Below are positions 27,085-38,216 of a stretch of 64,000 nucleotides of DNA, in pieces; positions within the stretch are counted from its first letter, which is position 1, and each line of letters begins with the position of its first letter. Source of the DNA: Phorcus lineatus (taxonomy: Eukaryota > Mollusca > Gastropoda > Trochida > Trochidae); contig OV121091.1 in assembly GCA_921293015.1 (NCBI GenBank), forward strand, positions 10,817,755-10,881,754, read 5' to 3'. Under the pieces are notes generated by a model. The model was given only the letters and a program-made list of their open reading frames with translations, made no database searches and was not told the origin of the DNA. The position numbers and the translations under genes are program-made.

Positions 27085-27490
27085 CAGGAAAGAGGACTCA
27101 AAGTGCGAAAAACGTTACAACAGTCTAACTCACAAGAATGGCCAAATGCTCGACTGGGTCACCACTCGATCAGTAACCAATTGTGCCAGATCATTCAGAG
27201 ACGATAAGGGTATCACAACCTTAACCTAAAGCTAAGAAGACATCCAGCAATCTAGAACCTATCTCAACCGAATTGATCTATGATAAGAGAGACATCTCAT
27301 AAGTATCATCAACGCCAGCCTATCGAAGGGGTCCGTACCCGAACCTTTCAAGACGGCACTTGTCAAACCATAACTGAAGTAAACGGGGCTGGACATTGAA
27401 AATCACAAAAATTATAGATCTGGTTCAAGCCTACCAAATGCATCAAAGCTCATCGAGAATGCTGCATGTAAACGCCTTTCATATTACCAC
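27085..27490 (+). pseudogene. Decayed LINE fragment (L2/CR1-type endonuclease and RT pieces)
   Basis: Two pieces of a non-LTR retrotransposon ORF2 lie in the same orientation. At about 27127-27180 the translation THKNG..LDWV.TRS matches the C-terminal part of the apurinic-type endonuclease of L2/CR1 elements. From 27305 the translation reads IINASLSKGSVPEPFKTALV, the N-terminal RT region just before the NYRPVSNLP motif, here degraded to NYRSGSSLPNASKLIENAACK. The linker between endonuclease and RT is largely deleted and at least two in-frame stops interrupt the RT part (after KP and LK). It is an old dead relic within duplication copy B. Confidence 0.75.
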
Positions 27491-29609
27491 CAACACCATT
27501 AACCTTATCAACTATACCAATCAGCATATTTTGTTTCGATACGGAATCGTCTTTTAAAACATTAACTACAAAAGTTTGAAAGAGCTCCCATGTTAACGTT
27601 GTGCGAACAGTTAAAGGTGGAAAAAATTTTGAATTTTTTAAGTAAAAGAATAGCAATTTCACCATTGATAGAGTATAATTTTTTGTTAAAATAAGATTGG
27701 ACATTGTTGCAACATAGTTCAATGTGTTTCGTTTACATATCATATCGCCTTTAACCATCTACCATTTCTGCCAATGTTGTATTATCTGAATAAAAAATAG
27801 CCATTATCAGTTAATGAACGATATTATCTATATCTGTTATTTGATTAGCATACAATGAAAGTAAATTGGAATGTGTCATTAAAGCGCCACCGAATTACCA
27901 TATGATTTTCTCAACAAAGTGTGTACCCTTAGAGAACTCATCATGTTGAAAAGAATATGACTGCGAGTTTAGGAAGAGACTATTTTGACACGCTTTCACA
28001 TGTGGAGAGATAATGGCATGGGATGGTCTCCTGTACAGACCAATATCCGTTTTGATTTCAAAGACCTGAAGGTTTGAGTCTGTCCTAATGTGTCACTATA
28101 GTAGAATGTGTTATTTCTCTTGTTTCCTTTACACTAATATTGTAATAATTTACCGTGAAGAGCAGTAGCAGGGATGATAAGAGAGTGAGGGGATCACCAT
28201 TGGCATTATCAAAATTGCCCCTTTAGACTCTTCTGGTATTGCATTCTTGTCTGAGCATGTTGGTTGAAAAGAATTTGTACCTACTAACAATAAAAGTTGT
28301 AGCTTGGTCACTAAAACAACAATGTTACTAGTGTACACTGTCTATAGCTAAATATATGTCATGAATGTAGTTTTGTAGCTGTACGGAAATTATCAAAGGG
28401 GCATTATGGAATGCATGGAAACGCTCTGAAAACGTCTAAGAACTATTGATTATGTTCGTGGTTAATTTTGAGTGAAGAGATTATTAATCCATACATGTAT
28501 GCCATTTTCGACAATCTTATACACACACGAGTAACATGGAGCCCAATTAATTACAGACAATTACATGATCTATACGTCTGCCTTCACGTATCTATTTGGA
28601 GATCGAAAATATATTGATTAATTCTATATAAATCATGACATAGATGAATATGAAGAGCGTTTTTGTCCCTGCTTTATTACTTTTAATTGACACACACATG
28701 TGCAATAGACATGAATAAAAAGCTATTACCATACTTTACCTTATTATGCCTTATGAGAATATTGACCACATATTTGATTTCAATATTCACATAGTTTGAT
28801 GCATGGTGTACTTTTCAAGTTATAGTTTGATACCCAAAATGAAGTAAAATGGTATCAATATCAAATATCAATATCTTTTATTTAGATATTGCCACGGGTC
28901 AACAAGCGATTAACCAATCTGTCAAAGTTCACTGATGTCAAGTCTGATAAAACTTATTTCACCAAACATGATGATTATTCCCAAAGAAATTAACTTTGTA
29001 GCAGCTTTACATTTCATGGTATTTCCGTAGGTTTGTCTTTTAATAGTTCAAATCAGGTGTCATATTGGCTTTTTCAAAGACTACAATCTTTAAAGTGGTT
29101 TTGTTATAAATGAGACAGGAAGTTTGCGTCCTCCTTTGTGGTGATAAACAGATACGAAACAAACTGATGTACATCCCTTGTCAATTCCATTTGAGCATAT
29201 GGTAATATATATTGTCTCCTCGGTGTTATGTTCTGGTTGTAATCATTCAAAAACATACAGATGAGTCCATCAGTGATGAATGAACAAATATAGAGCAACT
29301 TGATTAAGTCGAGATTACAGTTTATAATGATCCAATACTCCGTCATCATAACTTCCAACACTTCCACAGTTGTATAAGCGAAATAACATGGTGAAGGATA
29401 ACAAACTCATATACTGAGAAAATTAAACATTTCTGCAGACTTCTCATGTCACCAGTATCTAAGCAGCCAATTATGAATTTATATAGGTGCACTTTTCATT
29501 TATTGCTCCATTTTCAATTGTGATTATTATCGTTTTTAAAAGATAATTGATCACGGACGTGGCAGTGTTATTCAAATGTTACTTTTAGACCACCAAGATG
29601 GAATGAAAA

Positions 29610-29742
29610 GGCCATCGAGCAGCATGACACTAATTAAAGACTGCGTGTCTGTGCTTGAAGTTAGTCAAACTGTGACGTTGACAGAGTGGGGAAGAAGACA
29701 TTTTGTTCTGTCAGGGTAGAATGTGATATATCAGATACTGCA
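29610..29742 (+). promoter_or_regulatory. Highly conserved non-coding block, copy 2 of 3
   Basis: Counterpart of 20381-20513 at an offset of 9229 bp. Identical core GTGCTTGAAGTTAGTCAAAC, then TGTGACGTTGACAGAGTGGG, then TTTGTTCTGTCAGGG and GAATGTGATATATCA. About 60 bp downstream is a good splice-acceptor-like sequence, TTTCTTTCTCTTGCAG (ending near 29806), so a transcribed role is possible. The matching place in copy 1 (TTCAGTCTCTTGCATG) has lost the AG. Confidence 0.5.
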
Positions 29743-31113
29743 TTGGCGTCACCAATCGGTAAGGTCATAGACCATTAAAAGAGAGCAATTATTTCTTTCT
29801 CTTGCAGGTACAGATTATTTTCAAAATTATTTTGCGAAATTATCGTTAACAATAGATCCTCGAGGATATTAATGAAGTTCGTCATTTGTTTAATACAGTT
29901 CAATTTGAATTTGTTCAGTAACATTTCTTCAATGGAAATCGTACACAACGTGAGATAACCTAATCAGGATGATATATTGATAATATTTGACAAGATGCTT
30001 TTATCAGTATGGCCTTTGTTAAATAAGAATTAAATACCGCAAGAATTGTTGAAAGTTTATTTAAGATCACCGTTTAGTTTTATACAGTTTTTAGTTCATC
30101 AAAAAGTTCAAAAGAGTTAATGATTACACAGAAAACAAGTGCAAATAGTACAGTCATCAAATTACATTTAAGATGAGATTAGTCAGAAAGCAATTCCTAG
30201 TCTCAAGAAAAGTTTTACATTACGCTTCTTATATGTTAGGTGCACTATCACATGTCACAGTAGATTAAATTTATTGTCAACCTCCCTGAGGATACCATAA
30301 AAGTAAGAAGGAATCTGTGAGATGCCTCTATATATAATTTCCTATTAAAAATGTATGGTCATCTTTTGCTCAAAGAATATCAACGTATTTAAAACTGTGA
30401 GAAGTTGATATATATTATTCAAGTCATCTAAGTGTGCCATCAAATGACATGAACATACTTTCGATACTGTTGAACAAAAGGAATTGGTGAACGAAGATAC
30501 ATGGAATAATCCCAGAGGCTGTTCGAGATAGAAAATAAATTTGAGTGCAAATAGTTGAATGCAAAAATTGATTGGATGTAGGTTTGTGTGCATAAACAAT
30601 TTTATAAAGTAAAAATAAAAGAATTGATAATATTCATTTCATGTGGAGACATTGATACTGTAAAAGGAGAGCAGCTCTTCTGACGACAGTGTTCAATCGA
30701 TTTAACTCGTTCCTTACAATTATGCCATATTTAGATGACACAACAGCGTAGTACTTAAAAAATTAATTAATTATAAAATGAATTGCAAAATGAATTAAAT
30801 CCGTTGTTGTACTAACGAAACATAGTTTAAAAATACAAAAGTTTATATGCATAGTAAAAAGGGTGTTGCACCTCCCAAATAAAAGTAAAAATATTTCGGC
30901 ACATACCAAATCCCCGTTGATATTGTTTCTATCCATTAATCTGCAATGTAGTAGGTTTGATTTTATCATGTTTTGTAGAATTATTCTTAATCCAAACACG
31001 ACAGGCTGCACTTGCGTTTTTTTCTCCACAGTTTCCGAGATTTGCAGTATAAGTTTGTGATCAATTTCGGTTATAAAAATTAATAGAAGCCGTTTAAGCC
31101 ATTGTGGTCCAGA

Positions 31114-31432
31114 ATGCCGGGTGCTAGAGGCTGTCAAGTGGCAGATTATTGGTCTCCTCGGAGCGTATATTTCTTTTAACTAAATTTCAAGAAGTTCTGG
31201 ACGTCATTACTCTACCATAAATCGTTTAGCCAGAGAACACGCACGAACCAATGACGAGAAGAATCGCACACCCTTAGGCAGACCACGTATCACCTCCGTT
31301 AGAGAGGATAGATCATTACTCAGGCGCGTAAGAAGGTATCCTTTCGCTTCCAGTACAACACTGAAAGATTTCCACACAGTCTGTTCAGTCACTAAGTTAA
31401 AACTAAGTAACCGTGGAAGATATAACATTTAG
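31114..31432 (+). pseudogene. Tc1-like transposase N-terminal fragment
   Basis: The plus strand encodes the helix-turn-helix DNA-binding part of a Tc1/mariner-type transposase. It begins at an ATG at 31114, shifts frame, then reads IIGLLGAYISFN, a stop, and RHYSTINRLARE. It continues open through a GRPRITSVREDRSLLRRVRR stretch (the GRPR linker between the two helix-turn-helix units) to a stop at 31430-31432. About 105 codons remain; the catalytic DDE domain is absent. The frameshift, internal stop and truncation make it dead. It lies in duplication copy B only and belongs to a different lineage from the 49.55-kb relic. Confidence 0.8.
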
Positions 31433-31558
31433 AATTTTTCATTCAACATTTCCGTCCTTTTCACAATTCATCCAATGTTTTAAGATTGTCCAGGAGTACT
31501 AGTTATGTCTAAAAAGCATTTTACTGGACAGAAATGAATGTTTACTTGATGCATGAGT

Positions 31559-31562
<4 letters not shown>

Positions 31563-31638
<76 letters not shown>

Positions 31639-31643
31639 GAGAC

Positions 31644-31677
<34 letters not shown>
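31563..31677. repeat. (GA)n microsatellite
   Basis: About 115 bp of GA repeats with a few interruptions (AAAG, GACAG). Minus-strand frames reading Leu-Ser strings across it are artefacts. Confidence 0.98.
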
Positions 31678-32019
31678 TATGGTCATCGGGTCTAAATGCT
31701 CGATGCACACTGCATGACATTTATTCTATTGTATGTAACCAATGGAGGGACTGTTTAGCTATCAATAACATTACCCTTCCCTTCCTTGTCATACTTCTTT
31801 CCTTTTTAAATCACCGATGTGTTTTTGTTGTTATTTCGGCTTTAATTAAACGAGTTAATGATTCAGTATAAAAAGAACAAAAGCTAGTTTGATACCAAAT
31901 CTTTCAAGAGTTTAATAAATGGTATTAAATTGAGGAAAGTTAGTATTCTGTTTATTTCTTGGCCTCAATAATCAAGCATGATTTCCGAAAGTGAACTGAA
32001 CGAAACATTTCCGCGATTT

Positions 32020-32081
32020 GGCCGCCATTGTGACGGCATGCTAACATTGTGACGTCACAACCACACAATATTATGACGTCA
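32020..32081. promoter_or_regulatory. CRE/YY1-like motif cluster (duplication copy B)
   Basis: Within 62 bp are GGCCGCCATTGTG (YY1-like, reverse orientation), TGACGGC, and two exact palindromic TGACGTCA sites at 32050-32057 and 32074-32081, 24 bp apart. Motifs of this kind cluster in animal promoters. Copy A has one TGACGTCA and one GATGGCGGC near the matching place. No TATA box or gene start can be assigned, so promoter function is inference. Confidence 0.4.
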
Positions 32082-32390
32082 TACATGCAGCGGTATTACC
32101 CTAGTTTAATATTGCCGTATAACTATTACACTGCAGTATCTTACACGGGCGAGTAGTAACTGTGACTGTTTGAGGCTAGAGGTTGCATCAATGTAGAACT
32201 GATTTATGCCTTCCAAATTGTCCTTATGGCAATATCTGCAGAAGTTTGTCTATTGTCCGATATTGAAGGCGCAGGAACACTGTAGCTGATACAGTTTTAT
32301 AGTCCTTATGAATTTTCAGAAACGTACGGGTATGATAGTTTGATGCAGGTACCCTAGGCCTCTATTTGAATGAAGATAATAGAGTGATAA

Positions 32391-34300
32391 TAAAAAATGC
32401 ACAGCTGTCAAATTTCACGTGTCTTATGAACTCATTCAGTGCAATCTTGTATCTATCCGATTGCGACGTCGTTTACGTGTATTTATATCTTAGGTACTGA
32501 TCGAATGTTGGGCTTTTTTATGTTAAGTAGGCAAATATAAGAAGAATCCCTACCATATTTACATTTCTTATATTATGTGAATATTATGTGTCGTTTGGGA
32601 ACGTCAAAGGTAATAACTAACGTCATCAGGCCCCGTGAACCAAGATCATCAGATACATTACAAATCGGCATAAAAGCAACATATTTAGAATCGTATTAAA
32701 GAGTTTTGATTTCCTGATTGATCAGCAAATCTATGATGATAGCTTCAGCTTCATTGAATTTTAGTGGTGCCTAAACTGCTTTGTACTTACACATTGACAG
32801 ATTTAATGACGCATCATTGGAACACAAGAAACATATAACTAGTTTATTTTATCTACACCCTTTTAAAAATATTAACTTTACTCATGCGTTCTTTGTGGAT
32901 GTGTATATTTAACAGCAGCTGCAGAAATCACACATTCAAATTCAACATTGCCTTAAGTTCATTCTGCAGCGATTTCGCATTCAGATTTTCATTGCCTAAT
33001 TATTTTGCAATATGATGCTTTTCTTGTTGATTTTTTGATTAATACTCGATTGAAAGGGAATTCGATTGACAACAGTCATCTTTTAAACTGTTTATCCTTT
33101 TATGATATCATCAAAAAAATTAACAAGTGACATTTCGCCAAATTTTGCCGAGTGTATTACTGTTTCTGTGATAATAATTTGAAAATTTGTGTAGATGTAC
33201 TTTTCTTTTTATAAATTATTGAACTTAAGAATGTTCAACAACTTAGGTTTCCAACAATACATTTTGTAAGATCAAGTAGTGATACTTGTTGTAAGTTATA
33301 GAGAATATACGAGTTTCAAAAGTGCCCGCACAATCTGGTTTGTCTTGGTGTCATCAACATACATGAGCTTCCGTTTACATTTGCGACTTGTCTGAGGAAT
33401 CAATTAGCGTTCCATTCCTGAATTGCTGGTCTCTTTATAAGGTACATCCTCTGAACTCTTACGGACTGCCTGGTAAACAGTTCTGATTTGTGATAAAACA
33501 CACGTTCAATTGTTTACTTAGATAACATGTGTACGTCCATCATAGCTTGAAAATAACAAGTCAGTGTCAATGCTGATATTTAAAGTAGCAACACATCGAC
33601 AGCCTGCCAAAATTTTACAGTTGATTATTTCTGGATTTAATTCAAGGTTAGGCCTTACCTGCGTAACTGGATAAACTGCTTAAATGTGCTTGTATTAATC
33701 GCCCTTCTTACACTACAGCTGCCTTTTTCACACTGCATATTACATAGAGTTATGAAGTGCTAAACTGTTGATATTTTTATGACAGTTTCTTTATTTAAAA
33801 AAAGAGTTAATAATGCTACAATACTCATATCATCATGAACAAAACGCTGTGCAGACAAAATTCTATCAAAGTGATTCATTCATGGTTTTGATGAACTGTA
33901 TCAATGTACTTCTAAAACTAAGCTTTGAAAATTAGGTCTTATCTGAGCACTTTAACAAAGATAATCTAGGTAACAACTTGTGATAGCTTGTCATAACTAT
34001 GCAATGCAACAGTGAGAAAGTATTCCTCACAGGTATTATTTTGTATAAGCTTCTAAGTGTGGAAGTTATCCTTTATATCGAGTTAATTAAATACATACCA
34101 GCCACCTGACCTTGCTTAATTCAATCAGAAAGAGGCATATCGCTAAAATTTCTAAGTATGAATATATCTTGACGTAACTCTCTCATCTTGTCTGGTATGC
34201 AAACATGTACCTTTCAATTCCTTGAATAAAACTCTCATTTGAGGCAGTCTACCATGAGACAGACTTGACAGAGTGAGACAAACTCATTTCTAGTGACTTT
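32391..34300. other. AT-rich stretch, nothing recognised
   Basis: No frame over 60 codons with recognisable content and no visible repeats. Confidence 0.55.
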
Positions 34301-34715
34301 GACCAGAGGGATACCTCTTTAGCTCAATCTGTTGGGTGTCTGATTCTGATCCGGAGGTCCTGGGTTTGAATCCAGCTTGAAGCGAAATCAGAACATTTCT
34401 GTTACATTTTGTACCAAACATGTGACCGGGGAAACTCTATACCGCTCCCTACATCCGGATTACATCGATTTGAGGAGCTTGTGGACATGGTGTATGTGGC
34501 AGGGAGAGATAAAAGCATTTAAGTTGGCTTCTACCAGAGTGATACCTATTAAGCTGAACCAGTAGAGTGTATGTCTCTGACCAAAGGTTCCGGGTTCGAA
34601 TCCCGATGTAATTGATCTTAGAATCTCCTCTATTGCACTATTATTTGTATATGTACTTTTGTATGTGGGCCGGAGGCCTTAAATACAATAAACTGTTTGA
34701 TTTGTCTTGACTTGA
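34301..34715 (+). mobile_element. SINE with two tRNA-like heads
   Basis: Two tRNA-like modules lie 230 bp apart on the plus strand. Each starts ACCAGAG(G/T)GATACCT. The first has an A-box-like TTAGCTCAATCTGTTGG and B box GGTTTGAATCC at 34363-34373; the second has AAGCTGAACCAGTAG and a perfect B box GGTTCGAATCC at 34593-34603. The tail GGGCCGGAGGCCTTAAATAC, then AATAAACTGTTTGATTTG, is a typical SINE or LINE-partner 3' end. The first B box has one mismatch. I read it as a dimeric SINE or one SINE inserted beside a relative. It is a different family from the 17829 SINE. An open frame at 34377-34565 inside it is incidental. Confidence 0.78.
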
Positions 34716-36552
34716 ATTGTTAGTAAATCTTTAACTCATAATTTTACCCCATTTTGTCATCTCTACATACAGAGGTCTGGATGTGTAACTATGTTAATAA
34801 GGTTAGTTTTGCCGTTTCAATAGAACATCACTTAAAATTGTGTTTCCGTACCAGAACTAAAAACCCATAAGGTGTAGTTCATTAAAACCTTTAGACCGTG
34901 TAGAACATCGTGTTTAGTGGAGCCTTGTGTGTAATATTAACAATATTTTGAAAACAGTATGCATTGTCATTTACAGTACATATGGGTTTTTGTTTTTGTT
35001 TATTTGGCACGATTCACTGGTGTTAAGCTGCTTGATTAATAACTAAGTACTGGTGAAAACACATCTATCATGTAACATATCCATTAAGTGGGAGTACTAT
35101 TTGAAGTATGAATGCGGTCAACATGTAATGTTTATTTTTTATTGAATGTAAAGATATATTGCTATTTTAACATGTTTTTGGCTGAAGGACAAATGCATAC
35201 AATGCCAAAGAGTAAATGTCCGAATCACCCCAGTAGCTTTGTTGTTTCTTGAGAAGAGAACCCATCCAACGGTGCAACCTTAGTTAAATGGAAAATGCTT
35301 TTATCAGCATAACAATGTCAAAAACAAACTCAGCTCGGCAGTTAAAGGCACATAAATCTTCCTACTAAGAGTGTGCCTTGAGACCTTCTGCATTAATCAA
35401 TATCGATTTGAATTCACAGCTGCCACTTATCAGACTAATTCGTTTAGTAGCTAATGGTTTGATGTTCAAGATGTGAGCAGACACTAACTCAGCAAAGAAA
35501 ATACGCAAGTTGATTACTATCTGCACTAGTAAAAGATGTTTTGTGTAAATGCAAGTGATACCTATTTACAAAAAATACAAGGTGCAACAGAGGTCGAAAT
35601 TGTTTTAAGATGTTCTTATCTGCATACCGACTTGTTGAAAGAAAAGTGGGAATTTTATGTGTTTTACCAACGGTGTGATTGTCCTGGAAGAACTTACCTT
35701 GTTATTGTTAACAGGAGGGTGTTGTAAGAGGTGTGCAAGGCTTCTAAGCTTTCCAATTACTGCAAAACCTTAACGCTTGCCTGCCTAGTTGCTGTAACTG
35801 CAAATATTGACTTTCTGAAAAAGTTTCCGATAATATTTGAATTTAAATATATCTTAAGCTTACATGAAGGATTACAAAAGAGTTTTTGGTCAATTTGCAA
35901 AACCTTTTCCAATTTTGAATGGAATATAATTGATGAACTTCTGTATCTCTATTACAATAACGTTATAATAATGGATGTCTTCGATTTTTTTACTAAAATT
36001 GTACTCTCCGCAATGTTTTTATTTGTGTCGAAATTAGCAAAATATCAGTCGATTGACAGCCTTAAGAGAACGTAATGGGACTTTAAAAGCATATTGATTG
36101 CTGTAATGAAACGATAGAAGCAAAAAAGTCATTATGATTCGTTCTTCTAAAATCTCATTTTGAAGACTTTTGTCAAATATTTGAAGAATTAATGTCATAA
36201 TGAACCAATGAAAAAACCTTTTTGTTCCCTAAGGGGCTGTTTGTATCTTCTATCTAATCGATTATAATCTAATTAATACCAATGTGTGAGTATGCCGTTT
36301 TCTGTTTTTAAAGGAAGCTGGCACTGCCGATTGATTACTTCACTAGGAACTGTCAATGATGTCACTTATGGACATATATGTAGCTCACTAATTTAGGAGT
36401 ATTTAAGTAAAGTCATTGTGAAATTTTGATGACATGATAAGATAAGTAATTGATGTAAACATTCGGCGATGTTTATTTCCTAAAATTGCTTAGGCTAAGG
36501 CGTCAACTTGGCAACTGCATTCAAATAGTCGGGTTAAAAGGGTTATAGTGAG
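34716..36552. other. AT-rich stretch with two unassigned open frames
   Basis: Plus-strand frames at 35536-35727 (63 codons, ATG) and 35731-36075 (114 codons, no ATG at its start) follow each other almost directly but in different registers. The second has hydrophobic segments (ILSLHEG, VLSAMFLFVSKL) and no recognisable motif. Both lengths are within chance expectation. No other structure is seen. Confidence 0.3.
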
Positions 36553-38216
36553 TGTTATTCTATGGTTATGGTACATGAGGTGTGTGTTACGTTCGTACAC
36601 TAGGGTTATGGTATATGATGTGTGTTATACCAGGGTTATGGTACATGATGTTTGTTACACCAGGGTTATGGTATATGATTTTTGTTACACCAGGGTTATG
36701 GTATATGATGTGTGTTATACCAGGGTTATGGTACATGATGTTTGTTATACCAGGGTTATGATATATGATGTTTGTTACACCATGGTTATGGTACATGATG
36801 TTTGTTATACCAGGGTTATGGTACATGATGTGTGTTACACCAGGGTTATGGTACATGGTATGTGTTACACTAGGGTTATGCTAATGATGTTTGTTATACC
36901 AGGGTTTTGGTACATGATGTGTGTTACACCAGGGTTATGGTACATGATGTGTGTTACACTAGGGTTATGGTATATGATGTGTGTTACACCAGGGTTATGG
37001 TAATGATGTTTGTTATACCAGGGTTATGGTACATGATGTGTGTTACACTAGGGTTATGGTACATGATGTGTGTTACACCAGGGTTATGGTATATGATGTT
37101 TGTTATACCAGGGTTATGGTATATGATGTTTGTTACACCAGGGTTATGGTATATGATGTTTGTTACACCAGGGTTATGGTAATGATGTTTGTTATACCAG
37201 GGTTATGGTATATGATGTTTGTTACACCAGGGTTATGATAATGATGTTTGTTATACCAGGGTTATGGTATATGATGTTTGTTACACCAGGGTTATGGTAA
37301 TGATGTTTGTTACACCAGGGTTATGGTACAAGATGTTTGTTATACCACGGTTATGGTATATGGTGTGTGTTACACCAGGGTTATGGTAATATGCTGTTTG
37401 TTATACCAGGGTTATGGTAATGATGTTTGTCATACCAGGGTTATGGCATTTGATGTTTGTTACACCAGGGTTATGGTAATGATGTTTGTTATACCAGGGT
37501 TATGGTATATGATGTTTGTTACACCAGGGTTATGGTAATGATGTTTGTTACACTAGGGTTATGGTACAAGATGTTTGTTATACCAGGGTTATGGTATATG
37601 GTGTGTTACACCAGGGTTATGGTAATGCTGTTTGTTATACCAGGGTTATGGCATTTGATGTGTGTTACACCAGGGTTATGGTACATGATGTGTGTTACAC
37701 CAGGGTTATGGTATATGATGTTTGTTATACCAGGGTTATGGTACAAGATGTTTGTTATACCAGGGTTATGGTATATGGTGTGTTACACCAGGGTTATGGT
37801 AATGCTGTTTGTTATACCAGGGTTATGGCATTTGATGTGTGTTACACCAGGGTTATGGTACATGGTGTGTGTTACACCAGGGTTATGGTATATGATGTTT
37901 GTTACACCAGGGTTATGGTACATGATGTGTGTTACACCAGGGTTATGGTACATGATGTGTGTTACGTTCGTACACTAGGGTTATGGTATATGATGTGTGT
38001 TACAACAGGGTTATGGTACATGATGTTTGTTACACCAGGGTTATGGTACATGATGTGTGTTTCACCAGGGTTATGGTACATGATGTGTGTTACATTAGGG
38101 TTATGGTACATGATGTGGGTTACATTAGGGTTATGGTACATGATGTGGGTTACATTAGGGTTATGGTACATGAAATGTGTTACACTAGGGTTATGATACA
38201 TTATGTTTGATACACT
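36553..38216. repeat. 30/27-bp minisatellite, about 55 units, with higher-order repeats
   Basis: The unit is CAGGGTTATGGTACATGATG plus TGTGTTACAC (30 bp). A common 27-bp variant lacks one TAT/CAT triplet (GGTAATGATG) and a few units carry 2-bp deletions. Variants alternate in a patterned way: a block starting at GGTACAAGATG near 37564 is repeated almost exactly 177 bp later near 37741, and a related block begins near 37326. The marker unit GTTACGTTCGTACAC occurs at both ends (36586 and 37961). Because 30 and 27 are multiples of three and the unit lacks stops in several frames, long repetitive open frames appear on both strands (up to 226 codons). Frames shift at the 2-bp indels, so they are not evidence of a protein. 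The unit contains TAGGGTTA but is not a telomeric array. Confidence 0.95.

Larger units (their letters stand above)
26525..32390 (+). repeat. Copy B of a diverged multi-kb tandem duplication (pair with 18630-23240)
   Basis: Landmarks are listed at 18630. Copy B is longer than copy A and contains sequences with no counterpart there: a LINE relic (27085-27490), a Tc1-like transposase fragment (31114-31432) and a GA microsatellite (31563-31677). These additions probably postdate the duplication and account for part of the offset changes. No host gene is recognised in either copy. Confidence 0.72.

Noticed and set aside
31207..31428. 73-codon minus-strand frame opposite the Tc1 fragment
   Set aside because: It is the shadow of the plus-strand transposase fragment, which has recognisable motifs.
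36553..38216. Telomere-like TAGGGTTA content
   Set aside because: The hexamer occurs once per 27-30 bp unit and not head to tail, so this is an interstitial minisatellite and not a telomeric array.
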